A DNA stretch of 64,000 bases from Bacteroidia bacterium (GCA_030427905.1 JAUICL010000001.1:124001-188000); one strand, 5' to 3'; counted from the first letter of the stretch, positions 1-10,028 are shown. A program made the numbers and translations. The notes: a model not told the origin generated them from the letters alone.

Positions 1-1
1 C

Positions 2-55
2 ACATGGGAAAAGCTCAATCGAGTAGATGACATCAAAGCAGCCTTTAATCTTTAA
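2..55 (+). CDS. possible C-terminal end of a gene entering from the left
   Basis: A 17-codon open frame runs in from the window edge and reads TWEKLNRVDDIKAAFNL before a TAA that lies inside the terminator hairpin. It looks like the tail of a protein convergent with der, but it is too short to assign. It could equally be non-coding. Confidence 0.25.
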   Translation, partial: TWEKLNRVDDIKAAFNL

Positions 56-66
56 GGCTGCTTTTA
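34..66. terminator. bidirectional hairpin terminator between der and the left-hand gene
   Basis: An 11-bp perfect stem (35-45 with 54-64) has an 8-base loop and is followed on the plus strand by T-rich sequence. The der stop codon lies in the descending arm, so the hairpin can serve both convergent transcripts. Confidence 0.7.
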
Positions 67-1368
67 CTTTTTCCTAAAGAACAATTTGACCGGGACTCCT
101 TCTAAATTGAAGTGACGTCGGAGTTGGTTCTCCAAGTAACGCTTGTACGGATCCTTGATGTATTGCGGTAAATTGCAGTAAAATGCAAATGCCGGCCTAT
201 GCGTAGGCAACTGCATCACGTACTTGATTTTAATGAACTTTCCTTTGTAGCTCGGCGGTGGATTATTGTCGAGAATTGGTTGGAATACCTCGTTCAGCTT
301 TGAAGTTGAGATTCTAGTCGAAATACTGTCATACACATCCATCGCCTTTTCAACTGCCTTGTGAATACGCTGCTTAGTCATAGCGCTGGTGAAGATGATC
401 GGCACGTCGGTAAAGGGAGCAATACGCTCTTTAATTTCCGCTTCAAACTCCTTCATAGTCTTAGCGTCTTTCTCCACCAAATCCCATTTATTGATCAGAA
501 TCACAATCCCGCGACTGTTCTTCTCGATCATGTAAAAAATGTTCAGGTCTTGCTTCTGGATTCCCTCCGTAGCATCGATCATCAGAATACAGACGTCACT
601 TTCCTCAATACTTCGAATAGAACGAAGTACTGAGTAGTACTCAACGTCTTCGTGTACTTTGCTCTTCTTACGAATTCCCGCTGTATCAACAAGGAAGAAG
701 TCAAACCCAAAAGACTGATATCTGGTCAAAAGAGCGTCTCGTGTCGTACCAGCGCTATTGTTTACGATGTTTCGCTCTTCACCAAGCAAGGCGTTTATGA
801 AGGAAGATTTTCCAACATTCGGCTTACCGACAACGGCTATTTTTGGAATTTCCAGATCGGGAATCTCTTCTCTGTTCGGAAAGGTTTTGACCAAGGCATC
901 GAGCAGGTCTCCCGTACCACCACCATTGGTCGCCGAAATACAGTACACCTCGCCCATTCCAAGGCTATAGAACTCACTCGCCGGAAGAATTCGATCATTG
1001 GTATCCACTTTATTGGAAACGACCAAAACAGGCTTATCTGTGCGGCGCAAGAGCTCGGCGATGGCCGTATCGTGATCGGCTATTCCCGTTGTAACATCCA
1101 CCAAGAAAAGAATGGAAGTGGCTTCGTCAATAGCAAGCTCAACTTGCTTCTTGATTTCGTCTTCGAATACATCATCCGAATTGACGGTGTATCCACCTGT
1201 ATCGATAACGGAGAATTCAACTCCTGTCCACTCCGCTTTTCCGTAGTGACGATCGCGTGTCACCCCACTGGTGGGATCTACGATCGCATCTCTTCGCTCA
1301 GTGAGTCTATTGAATAATGTCGACTTACCAACATTTGGTCGTCCTACTATTGCAACAATGTTTGCCAT
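64..1368 (-). CDS. der: ribosome-associating GTPase Der (EngA)
   Basis: Der is an essential tandem-GTPase needed for maturation of the 50S ribosomal subunit in the cytoplasm. The 434-residue protein has two G domains: the first P-loop is GRPNVGKS at residues 9-16, the second is GKPNVGKS near residue 180. Each is followed by DTGG or DTAG and by NKVD or NKWD specificity motifs. A KH-like C-terminal domain follows and ends in a basic tail (FRKK). Length and order match the family. It lies immediately downstream of era on the same strand, with only a few bases between them, so the two ribosome-assembly GTPases are probably co-transcribed. Confidence 0.97.
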   Translation of the reverse strand: MANIVAIVGRPNVGKSTLFNRLTERRDAIVDPTSGVTRDRHYGKAEWTGVEFSVIDTGGYTVNSDDVFEDEIKKQVELAIDEATSILFLVDVTTGIADHDTAIAELLRRTDKPVLVVSNKVDTNDRILPASEFYSLGMGEVYCISATNGGGTGDLLDALVKTFPNREEIPDLEIPKIAVVGKPNVGKSSFINALLGEERNIVNNSAGTTRDALLTRYQSFGFDFFLVDTAGIRKKSKVHEDVEYYSVLRSIRSIEESDVCILMIDATEGIQKQDLNIFYMIEKNSRGIVILINKWDLVEKDAKTMKEFEAEIKERIAPFTDVPIIFTSAMTKQRIHKAVEKAMDVYDSISTRISTSKLNEVFQPILDNNPPPSYKGKFIKIKYVMQLPTHRPAFAFYCNLPQYIKDPYKRYLENQLRRHFNLEGVPVKLFFRKK

Positions 1369-1369
1369 T

Positions 1370-2251
1370 TTAATGCTTGTATCCGAACGCTTTAAGTCGG
1401 CGATCTTTATTTCGCCAATCTTCGTCGACTTTAACGTAAAGTTCTAAAAATACTTTCTGGTCGATAAACTTTTCGAGAAGTTCTCTTGCTTCCGTTCCTA
1501 CCTTTTTGAGCTTCGACCCTTTGTGGCCTATGATGATACCCTTTTGAGTCTTTCGCGACACATAGATTACGGCCGATACTCGAGTAATATCAGGCTCTTC
1601 CTTGTAGCTTTCGATTTCGACTTCTACCGAGTAAGGAATTTCCTTCTGGTAATTTTCCAGGATGCGCTCGCGAATAATCTCACTCGCAAAGAATCGCATC
1701 GGTTTATCTGTCAAAGCGTCCTTATCGTAGTATGGCGGTGCTTCTGGGAGCAATTCGAGAATTCGGTCGCTCAAAGAATCCACTCCCAATCGTTCTAGGG
1801 CAGAAATCTCAAAAATCTCTGCTTTCGGAAAGTGAGAATGAAGTGATTCGCGTGCAGTTCGCACCCGTTCTTCATCGGCCGCATCTACTTTATTAATTGC
1901 GATCAAAAAGGGAATATCTAGATGCTCTAAGGCTCGATCGAAGCCAAAAAACTCCAAGTTCTTGTCGAAAACATCGATAATCAAGAGCATCACATCGGCG
2001 TCTTTCATCGCTTCCTTCACGAAAGACATCATACTCGACTGGAGTCCGTACTTGGGCTCAAGCATACCAGGTGTGTCGCTGTACACGATTTGGTAATCGG
2101 GTTCGTTGACAATCCCTACGATGCGATGCCGCGTGGTTTGAGCCTTTGGGGTAATAATCGAAATGCGCTCGCCAACCAATTGGTTCATAAGCGTCGATTT
2201 TCCCGCATTGGGTCTTCCGATTAGATTTACAAAGCCGGCTTTGTGAGCCAT
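1370..2251 (-). CDS. era: GTPase Era
   Basis: Era binds the 3' end of 16S rRNA and helps 30S assembly. The chosen start gives [20 protein letters not shown], the usual family N-terminus. A further 17 in-frame codons upstream would run through AT-rich promoter-like sequence next to the tRNA gene, so they were excluded. The protein has a G domain with P-loop [12 protein letters not shown] switch and NKVD motif, then a C-terminal KH domain with the [11 protein letters not shown] loop that contacts rRNA. At 293 residues it has normal length. It is divergent from the initiator tRNA and upstream of der. Confidence 0.96.
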   Translation of the reverse strand: MAHKAGFVNLIGRPNAGKSTLMNQLVGERISIITPKAQTTRHRIVGIVNEPDYQIVYSDTPGMLEPKYGLQSSMMSFVKEAMKDADVMLLIIDVFDKNLEFFGFDRALEHLDIPFLIAINKVDAADEERVRTARESLHSHFPKAEIFEISALERLGVDSLSDRILELLPEAPPYYDKDALTDKPMRFFASEIIRERILENYQKEIPYSVEVEIESYKEEPDITRVSAVIYVSRKTQKGIIIGHKGSKLKKVGTEARELLEKFIDQKVFLELYVKVDEDWRNKDRRLKAFGYKH

Positions 2252-2263
2252 TGAAAATTTATT

Positions 2264-2293
2264 TTGCAGACAAAGAAACAAAATATATATTTG
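2264..2293 (+). promoter_or_regulatory. Bacteroidota-type promoter of the initiator tRNA
   Basis: A -33 TTG at 2264-2266 (within TTTTG) is separated by 19 bases from a perfect -7 box TATATTTG at 2286-2293. Transcription would start a few bases before the tRNA at 2308. This matches the TTG-N19-TAnnTTTG consensus known for the Bacteroidota housekeeping sigma factor. Confidence 0.8.
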
Positions 2294-2307
2294 CACTCCC
2301 AAAACAT

Positions 2308-2380
<73 letters not shown>

Positions 2381-2386
2381 CTAAGT

Positions 2387-2416
2387 AAAGCCGATCATTT
2401 CTGATCGGCTTTTTTG
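2387..2416 (+). terminator. rho-independent terminator of tRNA-fMet
   Basis: An 11-bp stem (AAAGCCGATCA with its complement) and a 4-base loop are followed by a run of T residues, 6 bases after the tRNA. Confidence 0.9.
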
Positions 2417-2456
2417 TTTTCTTTAAGTCCAAACAAGTTTTAAACTACCTTGCTCA

Positions 2457-3014
2457 TTGAAGTCCATCTTCTTCTTTTTTAGCACCATTTTCTTTTTTGC
2501 ATGTACAGGTCATTCACCAGAAAGTACCTCCATCATCCAAAAGAACATTTCTCTAGATAGCGTCTTAACCATCGCAGCAGGGCGGTGTAAGCAGTCCAAT
2601 TTAGAACTCGATACAATTGAGTTTTGTTCAAACTACATTGTAAGTGGCCAGTCTGGATTCTCCATAGATGGAGATGAAGCTCACTACAAGTCAGAATTGA
2701 TTCGCGATGTTCTTTCAGATATCTCAACAAATAAAAATACTGTTGAATACTCCTTTATCAAAAGCCCGAACGTCCCGTTTAAAGCTTTCAAAGAGTTCAA
2801 TGAAAAAAGATCTAAAAAGTATTTTATTCGGTTGCGGCCAATTTTAGCTGGTAAAAAATATACCTGCATCTTCTTTGATGTTATTCCGCCAGGATCCACT
2901 AGGACGATGTTCGGATTTGAGATGATTTTAGAGAGCAACGGTGATATTGTTAATTGCACAGCTACTGAAACATTAATAATTCCACCTGAAGTAATTGAAG
3001 TAAGAGACAAGTAA
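2457..3014 (+). CDS. uncharacterised lipoprotein
   Basis: The 185-residue protein is not recognised. It starts at a TTG codon, which is supported because the signal peptide begins right there: KS, then a run of Phe/Ile, then FFAC as a lipobox with the cysteine near residue 16. The mature part is mostly polar with alternating beta-prone segments and no obvious catalytic motif. Residues 70-120 contain IDGDEAHYK and repeated hydrophobic-polar alternation. It is likely anchored in a membrane facing the periplasm. It stands alone between the tRNA terminator and a convergent glycosyltransferase, with about 50 bases and no terminator between them. Confidence 0.7.
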   Translation: MKSIFFFFSTIFFFACTGHSPESTSIIQKNISLDSVLTIAAGRCKQSNLELDTIEFCSNYIVSGQSGFSIDGDEAHYKSELIRDVLSDISTNKNTVEYSFIKSPNVPFKAFKEFNEKRSKKYFIRLRPILAGKKYTCIFFDVIPPGSTRTMFGFEMILESNGDIVNCTATETLIIPPEVIEVRDK

Positions 3015-3063
3015 GGTTAAATAGTAAACAGAGATCTTTCGTCATTGAAGCGCAGATAACATC

Positions 3064-4191
3064 TTACTTCTCCAACACCAGATCATAGTACCTCGTAAAC
3101 TCATCTCCCACAGCCTTCAGGCTGTACTTCTTATGAGCTTCACTCCCGATTTGGCGGAAATCAAATTGTGAGCGATTCTCGATGAGATATAACATCGCAT
3201 TTTTGAGCTCAGTCACATTTCTGGGTTTTACCAAAATTCCATTAGATTCATCCACCATCTCCGGTATTCCACCCACATCAGTTGCGATCACATTTCCACC
3301 TGTACAATGCATTTCAGCTATCACGCAAGGCAGATTCTCAAAATTGCTAAACAAGACATGGGTATCGGAGTTGAGCATAAGCTCAGCAACTTCAGAGTAA
3401 TTCAGTTGACCTTTTAACTCAATGTCGGGAGAATCCCCCTTAGATTCGATATACTTTCTAATACGCTCCGTATCACCATCACCAGCGATGATCAGCTTTG
3501 CACTACCCTGTGGCAACTGAACGAATGCATCGATAATCCCTTCGGTATTCTTGGCGCGCAAATCAAAATTGGATATGTGGATAAACCTGTATTCACTATG
3601 TTCCACTCTTTTTTTGTAGTCAAAAAGGTCGGTGTGGACACAGTTCGGAACAGTCCGGTACTCGCCTTCAATTCCTTTTTCTCGCATACTTTCACCAAGA
3701 TTTTCTGAAACGGGCAGAAACAGGTCTATATGCTCAAATACCGATTGGTTATGTCGCGCGACTTCACGTGTATAGCGGTCCGTATTCTCGGGTTTGTAGC
3801 CAGACCAATGCTCGGTGAGCACCAAAGGAACTTGAAAATGGTTCTTAAAAAAGGCCGTGTTCTGCCCAATCGGAAACAAGACATGTGCGTGGATAATCTC
3901 TGGCTTGAAGCCGATCTCTTCTACGTGTTTGAGTAATTTCTTATTAATTCGTTTTTGGGCTGCAGGGGAAGATCTCATCCATCGCGGCGCAAAAAGGTGA
4001 ATAACGTGCGTGCCACGGAGATCTCTTTCTTCCACCCTCGGCATCAAAACGCGGTTGGTGTACTCCACATGAACAACCAATACCTTATGTCCAACCTCGA
4101 TTAACGCGTCGAGGTGTCGCTCTACAAAGTTTCCATTAGTTGGAAGATACTTCGAAGGGAACCAAGATGTTGGAAAGAGGACATTCATCAA
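3064..4191 (-). CDS. GT4-family glycosyltransferase
   Basis: This 375-residue protein resembles GT-B fold retaining glycosyltransferases that transfer sugars from nucleotide donors during polysaccharide or lipid glycan synthesis on the cytoplasmic side of the inner membrane. The N-terminal Rossmann half starts with MMNVLFPTSWFPSKY and carries the glycine-rich NGNFVERH loop. The C-terminal half holds the donor site, with the E-x7-E type motif in FENLPCVIAE followed by ATDVGGIPEMV. The start overlaps the stop of the upstream deacetylase-like gene by 4 bases, so they are probably translated together. The acceptor cannot be told from sequence. Confidence 0.88.
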   Translation of the reverse strand: MMNVLFPTSWFPSKYLPTNGNFVERHLDALIEVGHKVLVVHVEYTNRVLMPRVEERDLRGTHVIHLFAPRWMRSSPAAQKRINKKLLKHVEEIGFKPEIIHAHVLFPIGQNTAFFKNHFQVPLVLTEHWSGYKPENTDRYTREVARHNQSVFEHIDLFLPVSENLGESMREKGIEGEYRTVPNCVHTDLFDYKKRVEHSEYRFIHISNFDLRAKNTEGIIDAFVQLPQGSAKLIIAGDGDTERIRKYIESKGDSPDIELKGQLNYSEVAELMLNSDTHVLFSNFENLPCVIAEMHCTGGNVIATDVGGIPEMVDESNGILVKPRNVTELKNAMLYLIENRSQFDFRQIGSEAHKKYSLKAVGDEFTRYYDLVLEK

Positions 4192-5504
4192 TCAGTAGCC
4201 GCGATTTTTGCTTCAATATAATTCACCATCTCAGTATACACATCTTGCCAGCCATTTTCGCCATCAGCTATGGTATCGTTGTGCCAAAGTGATGTAAATG
4301 TACCACCCACACGATAACATGAATCTACAAGCCTTTTAAGCTGCACTATCGCTTCTTCCTTCGGAAGTTTTAGATACGACATCAAGGTGCCATCCATAAT
4401 GGTCAATGGGAACACCTTTAAATCGGTAACCAAACCCTTTTTGAGATCAAAAAAGAAAAAAGGGCTACAAGTACCTGCTCTAAACCCAATTCCATCTGCA
4501 AACCCCATGGTGTAGTCATCTGAAATGCCCGCTTGAAGTAGGTTTCGATAGGTAGTGGGTAAATCGAGCTTCAAATAGTGTTGGCGACTGATCGTTACAC
4601 TCTCTCCAAGAATTGAGACGAGCTTGCCTATTTCATTCTTAAGGAGCTCCTTTTCGGTATTGCTGCGGTAAGATGGATGGATACCAACTTTGGCTATTGA
4701 CGAAAATTCCCTGATTAAGCTTTGCATTCCGGGTGAAGTCGGATCTAAATTTCGATCGTATTCACCACCATCACTCAACAAGAAAAAATATCGGTTATCG
4801 GAAATGCCCTTCACGATCACTTCCTTTTGAAAATTGTAGGTATCGAAAGGATCTGGAATTTTACCGCTCAAAACCTGACGGCGCTCCTTTACCTTCTCTG
4901 ATTCTCCAGCCATTAAGTTTTTGACCGTCGCTCCTAGCTTACGCTTCAGCGGTCGGTGTTTGTAGGCATATGCCACATCGATATCGAAAGTGTTGAGCCA
5001 TTTAAATCTTCGCTCCCTAAATGACAGCGATGGAAATGCGGCCTTAAGCTCGGTCATCAACATCATCAACCAAATATCTATGATAGGCTTGCCCACGAAC
5101 GGCGCTTTTCCCATGATGGACGAACTCGCTTCAAAACGGCCATGCTCGTCTCTTTTCTCGATCACATACTCTTCTACACGAGCGAGCAAGTAGAAAACGG
5201 ATGAAAAAAGATCGAAGGGAATATCGCCTTCTCCAGTCAGGAATATGGGCTCACCTTTCCAGGAATCAAATTCGATTTGTGGGTGATTCAACAAGTCTTT
5301 CCCTTCCAAATAGCCTGAACTTGGAATAGAGAAGTACTTTGACGTCTTTTCGCCGTATGAGATTACATTGGCATCGATCGGAAGATCTCGTTCATCATAG
5401 ACCAACTCGTAAGCCAGACCCAACCACTGGGCAAAAATAAACTCGACCGTATAGGAAAGCGCAGGTGTTTTTTGCCTGGCGAGGATGTAAATTCTAGATG
5501 GCAT
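4188..5504 (-). CDS. polysaccharide deacetylase-like protein (DUF7033 type)
   Basis: The 438-residue protein resembles Bacteroidota polysaccharide deacetylase-family proteins that have a distinct N-terminal domain. The start MPSRIYIL at 5504 was preferred because earlier in-frame codons lie deep in the upstream ABC-F gene; it leaves an 11-base overlap. Residues about 190-200 read NTFDIDVAYAY, resembling the metal-binding Asp motif of NodB-type hydrolases; GIHPSYRS supplies the HxxS-like histidine and RQHYLKL a further active-site strand. A late CSPFFFFDL-type segment precedes the C-terminal helices. The adjoining GT4 gene suggests a role in surface polysaccharide. The exact substrate is unknown. 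Confidence 0.75.
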   Translation of the reverse strand: MPSRIYILARQKTPALSYTVEFIFAQWLGLAYELVYDERDLPIDANVISYGEKTSKYFSIPSSGYLEGKDLLNHPQIEFDSWKGEPIFLTGEGDIPFDLFSSVFYLLARVEEYVIEKRDEHGRFEASSSIMGKAPFVGKPIIDIWLMMLMTELKAAFPSLSFRERRFKWLNTFDIDVAYAYKHRPLKRKLGATVKNLMAGESEKVKERRQVLSGKIPDPFDTYNFQKEVIVKGISDNRYFFLLSDGGEYDRNLDPTSPGMQSLIREFSSIAKVGIHPSYRSNTEKELLKNEIGKLVSILGESVTISRQHYLKLDLPTTYRNLLQAGISDDYTMGFADGIGFRAGTCSPFFFFDLKKGLVTDLKVFPLTIMDGTLMSYLKLPKEEAIVQLKRLVDSCYRVGGTFTSLWHNDTIADGENGWQDVYTEMVNYIEAKIAATD

Positions 5505-7404
5505 TGAGTTGATCTGAAAATTTTTCCCACTCTTCCAATTTCGATTCGAGCTTCTTCTCCTTACCACTCAATTCTTCCATGTGGCCCTTCACAGCTTCGT
5601 GATCTGCAAAATCTAAAGCGGCACCTTTTTCTTTCAATGCTCCAATTTCAGATTCTAGCTTCTCGATATCCTTCTCAAGTGCACCTACTTTCTTTGAAAG
5701 CTGCCACTTTTCTTTCTCATTGACTTTTGACTTTTCCTTTTGCTCTACCTTTTTGACTTCCTTCTTTTTCTTAACTCGCTCAAACTCCTTAATGGAATCC
5801 GCCTTTTTCGTAGATAAGAATTCTGAAATATCACCTGGAAACATGGTGATATCACCGTCCTTGATCTCCATAACGTGATCAGTCAATCCCTTCAAAAAGT
5901 CACGGTCGTGAGAAACGACGAGCAAAGTTCCATCAAAGCCCATAAGCGCTTCCTTCAACACGTCTTTCGAACGCATATCGAGGTGGTTAGTCGGCTCATC
6001 CAGCAAGAGAAAGTTGAACTTGTGAAGGAGAAGCTTACAAAGTGCCAAGCGGGCTCTTTCGCCACCAGAGAGTACACTCACCGGTTTAAAAACATCATCG
6101 CCTTGAAACATAAAAGCTCCCAAAAGGCTTCGAACTTTCGAGCGATAGTCTCCTGTAGCAGCATTATCAATAACTTCCAATGCCGTTTGCTTCACGGGAA
6201 GCTCTTCACTTTGATTCTGGCTGTAATAACCAATATCGACCTGCGTACCTAGTTCGCAATGCCCATCGTAGGATGATAACCCCGCTATAATCTTGGTCAG
6301 CGTCGTTTTTCCAACGCCATTCTTCCCAACAAGCGCTACTCGCTCTCCTCGGATCAATTCAAAATTCAAGTCGTTTAAGACCTTCTTTTCTCCAAAAGCT
6401 TTGCTGAGGTCTTTAGCTTCCACAACCACTTTTCCCGAACGGGCAGCCGGCGGAAAACGAAGGTGCATTGCTGCCGTATCTTCTTCATCGATCTCGATGA
6501 TATCCATCCGGTCGAGCTTTTTTATCAGGCCTTGTGCAAACGCTGCCTTACTGCTCTTCGCTCGAAACTTATTGATCAGATCTTGGGTCTGCTTTATTTC
6601 CTTTTCTTGGTTTTTCTTCGCTTCTCGCTGCTTCTGGATGATATCTTGACGAAGCTCCACAAATCGCGTGTAAGATGCCGGATAGTCGAACGTCTTTCCA
6701 TTGATGATCTCCACTGTCCGGTTTGTGACCTGATCGAGAAACTGGCGGTCGTGAGAAATAAGTATGACTCCCCCGGGATAATCCTTCAAGTACGTTTCCA
6801 ACCATTCAACTGATTCGATATCCAGGTGGTTCGTCGGCTCATCGAGCAAAATCAAACTGGGTTGGCGCAAGAGAATCTTGGCCAAAGCGATTCGCATTTT
6901 CCATCCACCGCTAAAGGCAGTCATAGGACGGTCAAAATCGGCTCGGGTAAATCCTAGCCCCATCAAGACTCGTTCGAGTCTTTCTTCTTGATTGTCCACA
7001 TCGAAAACGCCTAGTCGCACAGATGCTTCATTGAGCTTCTCCATCAATTCGATATACGCCTCTGATTCGTAATCTTCTCGACTCGATAGTTCATGACTTA
7101 ACCGCTCTATTTCAGCTTCGAGCGATTGGCTTTCTTCGAAGGCCTTCATGACTTCATCCTTGACCGATAGGTCAGATATGAAGTCAAGATCCTGAGGCAA
7201 GTATCCAATTGTAAAATCCTTCGGCGCGATGACTCGTCCACCTGTCACGGGCTGGGCGCCCATGATAACCTTAAGCAAGGTCGACTTTCCAGCTCCATTC
7301 TTCCCTACTAGACCAACCTTGTCTTTCTCTGTAAAGAACAAGTCAACGCTTCTAAAAAGCGTTCGCTCACCAAAGTGAAGATTGATCTGATTTAATTTTA
7401 GCAT
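5494..7404 (-). CDS. ABC-F family ATPase (ribosome-associated type)
   Basis: The 636-residue protein has two ABC ATPase domains in one chain and no membrane segment, the hallmark of ABC-F proteins that act on the ribosome. Domain 1 has Walker A GKNGAGKST near residue 36, signature FSGGWKMR and Walker B LILLDEPTNHLD. A charged linker of about 80 residues (around 245-320) precedes domain 2, with Walker A GKNGVGKTT, signature LSGGERAR and LLLDEPTNHLD. The last 100 residues are a Lys/Glu-rich coiled coil, as in Uup/YheS-like members. It could also be named Uup-like, but I cannot separate subfamilies by eye. Confidence 0.92.
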   Translation of the reverse strand: MLKLNQINLHFGERTLFRSVDLFFTEKDKVGLVGKNGAGKSTLLKVIMGAQPVTGGRVIAPKDFTIGYLPQDLDFISDLSVKDEVMKAFEESQSLEAEIERLSHELSSREDYESEAYIELMEKLNEASVRLGVFDVDNQEERLERVLMGLGFTRADFDRPMTAFSGGWKMRIALAKILLRQPSLILLDEPTNHLDIESVEWLETYLKDYPGGVILISHDRQFLDQVTNRTVEIINGKTFDYPASYTRFVELRQDIIQKQREAKKNQEKEIKQTQDLINKFRAKSSKAAFAQGLIKKLDRMDIIEIDEEDTAAMHLRFPPAARSGKVVVEAKDLSKAFGEKKVLNDLNFELIRGERVALVGKNGVGKTTLTKIIAGLSSYDGHCELGTQVDIGYYSQNQSEELPVKQTALEVIDNAATGDYRSKVRSLLGAFMFQGDDVFKPVSVLSGGERARLALCKLLLHKFNFLLLDEPTNHLDMRSKDVLKEALMGFDGTLLVVSHDRDFLKGLTDHVMEIKDGDITMFPGDISEFLSTKKADSIKEFERVKKKKEVKKVEQKEKSKVNEKEKWQLSKKVGALEKDIEKLESEIGALKEKGAALDFADHEAVKGHMEELSGKEKKLESKLEEWEKFSDQLNAI

Positions 7405-7421
7405 CGTATTCTAATGTAAGC

Positions 7422-7451
7422 AAAAAGGCATCCGACTTAGTCGGATGCCTT
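7422..7451 (-). terminator. terminator downstream of gldN
   Basis: A 12-bp perfect stem with a 3-base loop is followed on the minus strand by five T residues. It separates the gliding cluster from the ABC-F gene. Confidence 0.85.
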
Positions 7452-7474
7452 CTAATTTCTAACCGTTCAACAAT

Positions 7475-8332
7475 TTAATAACTCCAGAGGTCATGCTCCA
7501 TGTTGAACAACTTCATTTTTATTTCTTCCGCCATCAAGAGGCGATCCATTCCTGTATACACGTCATTCAGACTTCGGTTGTATACATTCGACTCTTTAAC
7601 GATAGTCGAACTAAACATCCGCTTCTGAAACAGGTCGTCGAACGAGCGACGCTCTGCATCGTTGAATCTATTGAAAGAATCCCAGTTGGCAAACACGTAA
7701 CGACACTCAGGGAAGTACAACCAAAACAAGGTCTCGTAAGCTCCAGTTGGCTCTCCATCTTCGGAGTAGCGCTCCTTGAGCGGTGCGATACCAATTATCC
7801 GGATGTATCGCTCTGAACGCTGACGATCAAAGAACCAGTCTTCCTTAATTCTGTACCGCGTAATATCACCAGATTCAACCGAAATTGTCTGAATGATTGG
7901 AACCATCTCTCCAGTGTCAGGGTCTTCTGTGTAGGTCGTATCAATACGCTCTAACATACCTTTTACCTGGCTTACAAGTAGTGGAGTTCTAAAATCATCT
8001 TCTTGACCTGTTACTCCAGTACTATAAGCTGTGATAGAGCCCTCAACTAGGAGAGCATCCTTGATGACATCAAATAGGTTCTTCATTCCATTCGCCTCTT
8101 CTAGAGGGTAGTATAATGGCAAGTTGATTTTCTCGCGAAGATCAATGTCTTGCCAGATTCTGCGAGCCCAAACTACGTCTGCTTCGCGAATAAAGGGATA
8201 CGACACGACTTTCTTCGTCTTGTTGTTTTCCTTGATATACGGTCCATCAAGAACTGTTTGAGCATTGGCAGTCTCAGTTGTAAAACTGATTGCTACCAAG
8301 CTTAATACTGAAAGAATGAATAACCTTTTCAT
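7475..8332 (-). CDS. gldN: gliding motility / T9SS protein GldN (PorN)
   Basis: GldN is a periplasmic component that joins GldK in the ring of the type IX secretion system. The 285-residue protein has a clear Sec signal peptide (MKRLFILSVLSLVAISFTT then an ANAQ cleavage site). The mature part begins LDGPYIKENN and contains VVWARRIWQDIDLREKIN and ITRYRIKEDWFFDRQ segments typical of the family. It is the last gene of porP-gldK-gldL-gldM-gldN, 10 bases after gldM, and is followed by a strong terminator. Confidence 0.95.
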   Translation of the reverse strand: MKRLFILSVLSLVAISFTTETANAQTVLDGPYIKENNKTKKVVSYPFIREADVVWARRIWQDIDLREKINLPLYYPLEEANGMKNLFDVIKDALLVEGSITAYSTGVTGQEDDFRTPLLVSQVKGMLERIDTTYTEDPDTGEMVPIIQTISVESGDITRYRIKEDWFFDRQRSERYIRIIGIAPLKERYSEDGEPTGAYETLFWLYFPECRYVFANWDSFNRFNDAERRSFDDLFQKRMFSSTIVKESNVYNRSLNDVYTGMDRLLMAEEIKMKLFNMEHDLWSY

Positions 8333-8342
8333 AAGCGTAAGA

Positions 8343-10028
8343 TTAAATTACACGCAAGTTGATAGATCCCAATTTACGGATTGATCCATCAGGTGCACTT
8401 GCTTTAATATTTTCAACGATCACCGTGTGATTCTTACGTACTTGTTTCAAAAGATCCTTCTGATCTGCTGTAAGGCGGTTTGAGTTAGACTTTAAAGTCT
8501 TAACGTTACCTCCCATAATAACCGTCAAATCAAATGAGGCTACAGGGTACTTTAGATCAAAAACGAAATCTTCCAAATCAGCGATTACTCCGATCGCAGC
8601 AGTAAGTTGGTTCTTCTTAACCGTTCCATCTACCGGAGTCTTACCAGCAAATTTCGCAACTGGATCTGGCACTGACTTCAAACGGAATTCGAAGTCACCC
8701 ATAGGCTTTGTCTTTCCGTTTACATCAGCCGAAACAGTTACTTTGGCCGTAGTTCCAGACTTAACTCGAGCGATGTAAGTCCCATCAGCTTGCTTCGTAA
8801 GCGATCCGGTACTGATTGTTGCTTTAAGCGATTCCTGCGGAATACCAGGAACAGAGATAGCAACAGGGTTGTCAATACCGCGGTAAAGTACGTTCATCTT
8901 GATTGGCGAAACTACTAGCGCAGGTCGGGCAACTTCGTAATCGAAACTGTAGTTGTAGTAATCAAACCCACCACCTTGCGGCTTTCTGAATTTGATAACA
9001 CCTTCCCAATGCTTATCACCAATTGAATTAGCCGGAATACGCAGTTTACCACGTCCATCAGAGCCAATATTAACTTCAATTGCATTCGGATCAGTAAGCT
9101 CCTTAGCAATCGTGTCAACTTCTGTTCCTTCCGGAGCTAGTTTAATTGTTGGCAAGTTCGTGTTGTCATAGGCTGCCAAGAAAACGTCCGCACGGAATGA
9201 ATCATTCTGTAGGATGTACGTCTTCTGTGGAAGAACAACAGGGATCAACTCTGTAAACTTATACGACGCGGCATCTACATCTTGGAAAAGGTATCCAAGA
9301 ACATCAGATTCTGCATTACGCACATCAGACTGTAACTTCGACAAGATCGTAGTTGTTGCTGCAAGTGGTACGTGGTTGAAGTTTAGAGATTCCCAAGTAA
9401 CTTTTGTTCCAGACGCATCTTTAATTTTCTCAGGGAAAGTAAAGGTGCTGTCAAGAGCGGCTACTAGTCCAGGATTGTCTTTAACCATAGCCTTCAGACT
9501 GTTTCCATAATCTGCCAGCTTCTGCTTCAATACGGTAGCACGGTAGTTGTTTCCGTCAGCATTGTCATCGCTTTTTGGACTTTCAGGCTTATCACCGATC
9601 ATCACCAAGGTATTTACATCATAGTTGTCCTTCGATGCAACATACTTTAGGCTCAAGATGGTATCACGACCTGTACTTTCGTCCTTACCGATAACTTGTT
9701 CCATAGTAAGACCTTCTGTATCAGCAATAGTCTTTGCCTTAATCAGGTCGATATGTCTAACGAGCTCGTTGGCCTGAGTCTGCAGCGACTGGGCACTTTG
9801 CCACGCTTGTCCATACTTTTCTTTGTTCTCATTATACGAAGCTGCAAATCGTCCATACTGATTTGAAAGCTTCTCATCAAAGGTCACCTTGGTAGTTTCT
9901 AGACCATTGTTGATAGTCGTAAAAGCGTCCAGGATGTCTTTAGATACGTTAAGGGCGAGAAGGGCGGTGAGTACAAGGTACATCATCCCGATCATCTTCT
10001 GCCTTGGGGTTTCTTTTCCTCCAGCCAT
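8343..10028 (-). CDS. gldM: gliding motility / T9SS motor protein GldM (PorM)
   Basis: GldM spans the inner membrane once and forms, with GldL, the proton-driven motor that powers T9SS and gliding; its long periplasmic part reaches the GldK/GldN ring. The N-terminus MAGGKETPRQKMIGMMYLV is characteristic and leads into a single transmembrane helix (about residues 13-33). The following 500 or so residues are periplasmic and end in IRKLGSINLRVI. At 561 residues it is somewhat longer than the roughly 515 usual in Flavobacterium. It lies directly between gldL and gldN. Confidence 0.96.
   Translation of the reverse strand: MAGGKETPRQKMIGMMYLVLTALLALNVSKDILDAFTTINNGLETTKVTFDEKLSNQYGRFAASYNENKEKYGQAWQSAQSLQTQANELVRHIDLIKAKTIADTEGLTMEQVIGKDESTGRDTILSLKYVASKDNYDVNTLVMIGDKPESPKSDDNADGNNYRATVLKQKLADYGNSLKAMVKDNPGLVAALDSTFTFPEKIKDASGTKVTWESLNFNHVPLAATTTILSKLQSDVRNAESDVLGYLFQDVDAASYKFTELIPVVLPQKTYILQNDSFRADVFLAAYDNTNLPTIKLAPEGTEVDTIAKELTDPNAIEVNIGSDGRGKLRIPANSIGDKHWEGVIKFRKPQGGGFDYYNYSFDYEVARPALVVSPIKMNVLYRGIDNPVAISVPGIPQESLKATISTGSLTKQADGTYIARVKSGTTAKVTVSADVNGKTKPMGDFEFRLKSVPDPVAKFAGKTPVDGTVKKNQLTAAIGVIADLEDFVFDLKYPVASFDLTVIMGGNVKTLKSNSNRLTADQKDLLKQVRKNHTVIVENIKASAPDGSIRKLGSINLRVI

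Noticed and set aside
652-1317. 221-codon plus-strand open frame
   Set aside because: It lies wholly antisense to der, which is a certain gene; its translation has no family pattern.
2381-2383. tRNA-fMet lacking CCA as a sign of a pseudogene
   Set aside because: The CCA is added after transcription in many bacteria; all structural and initiator features are intact.
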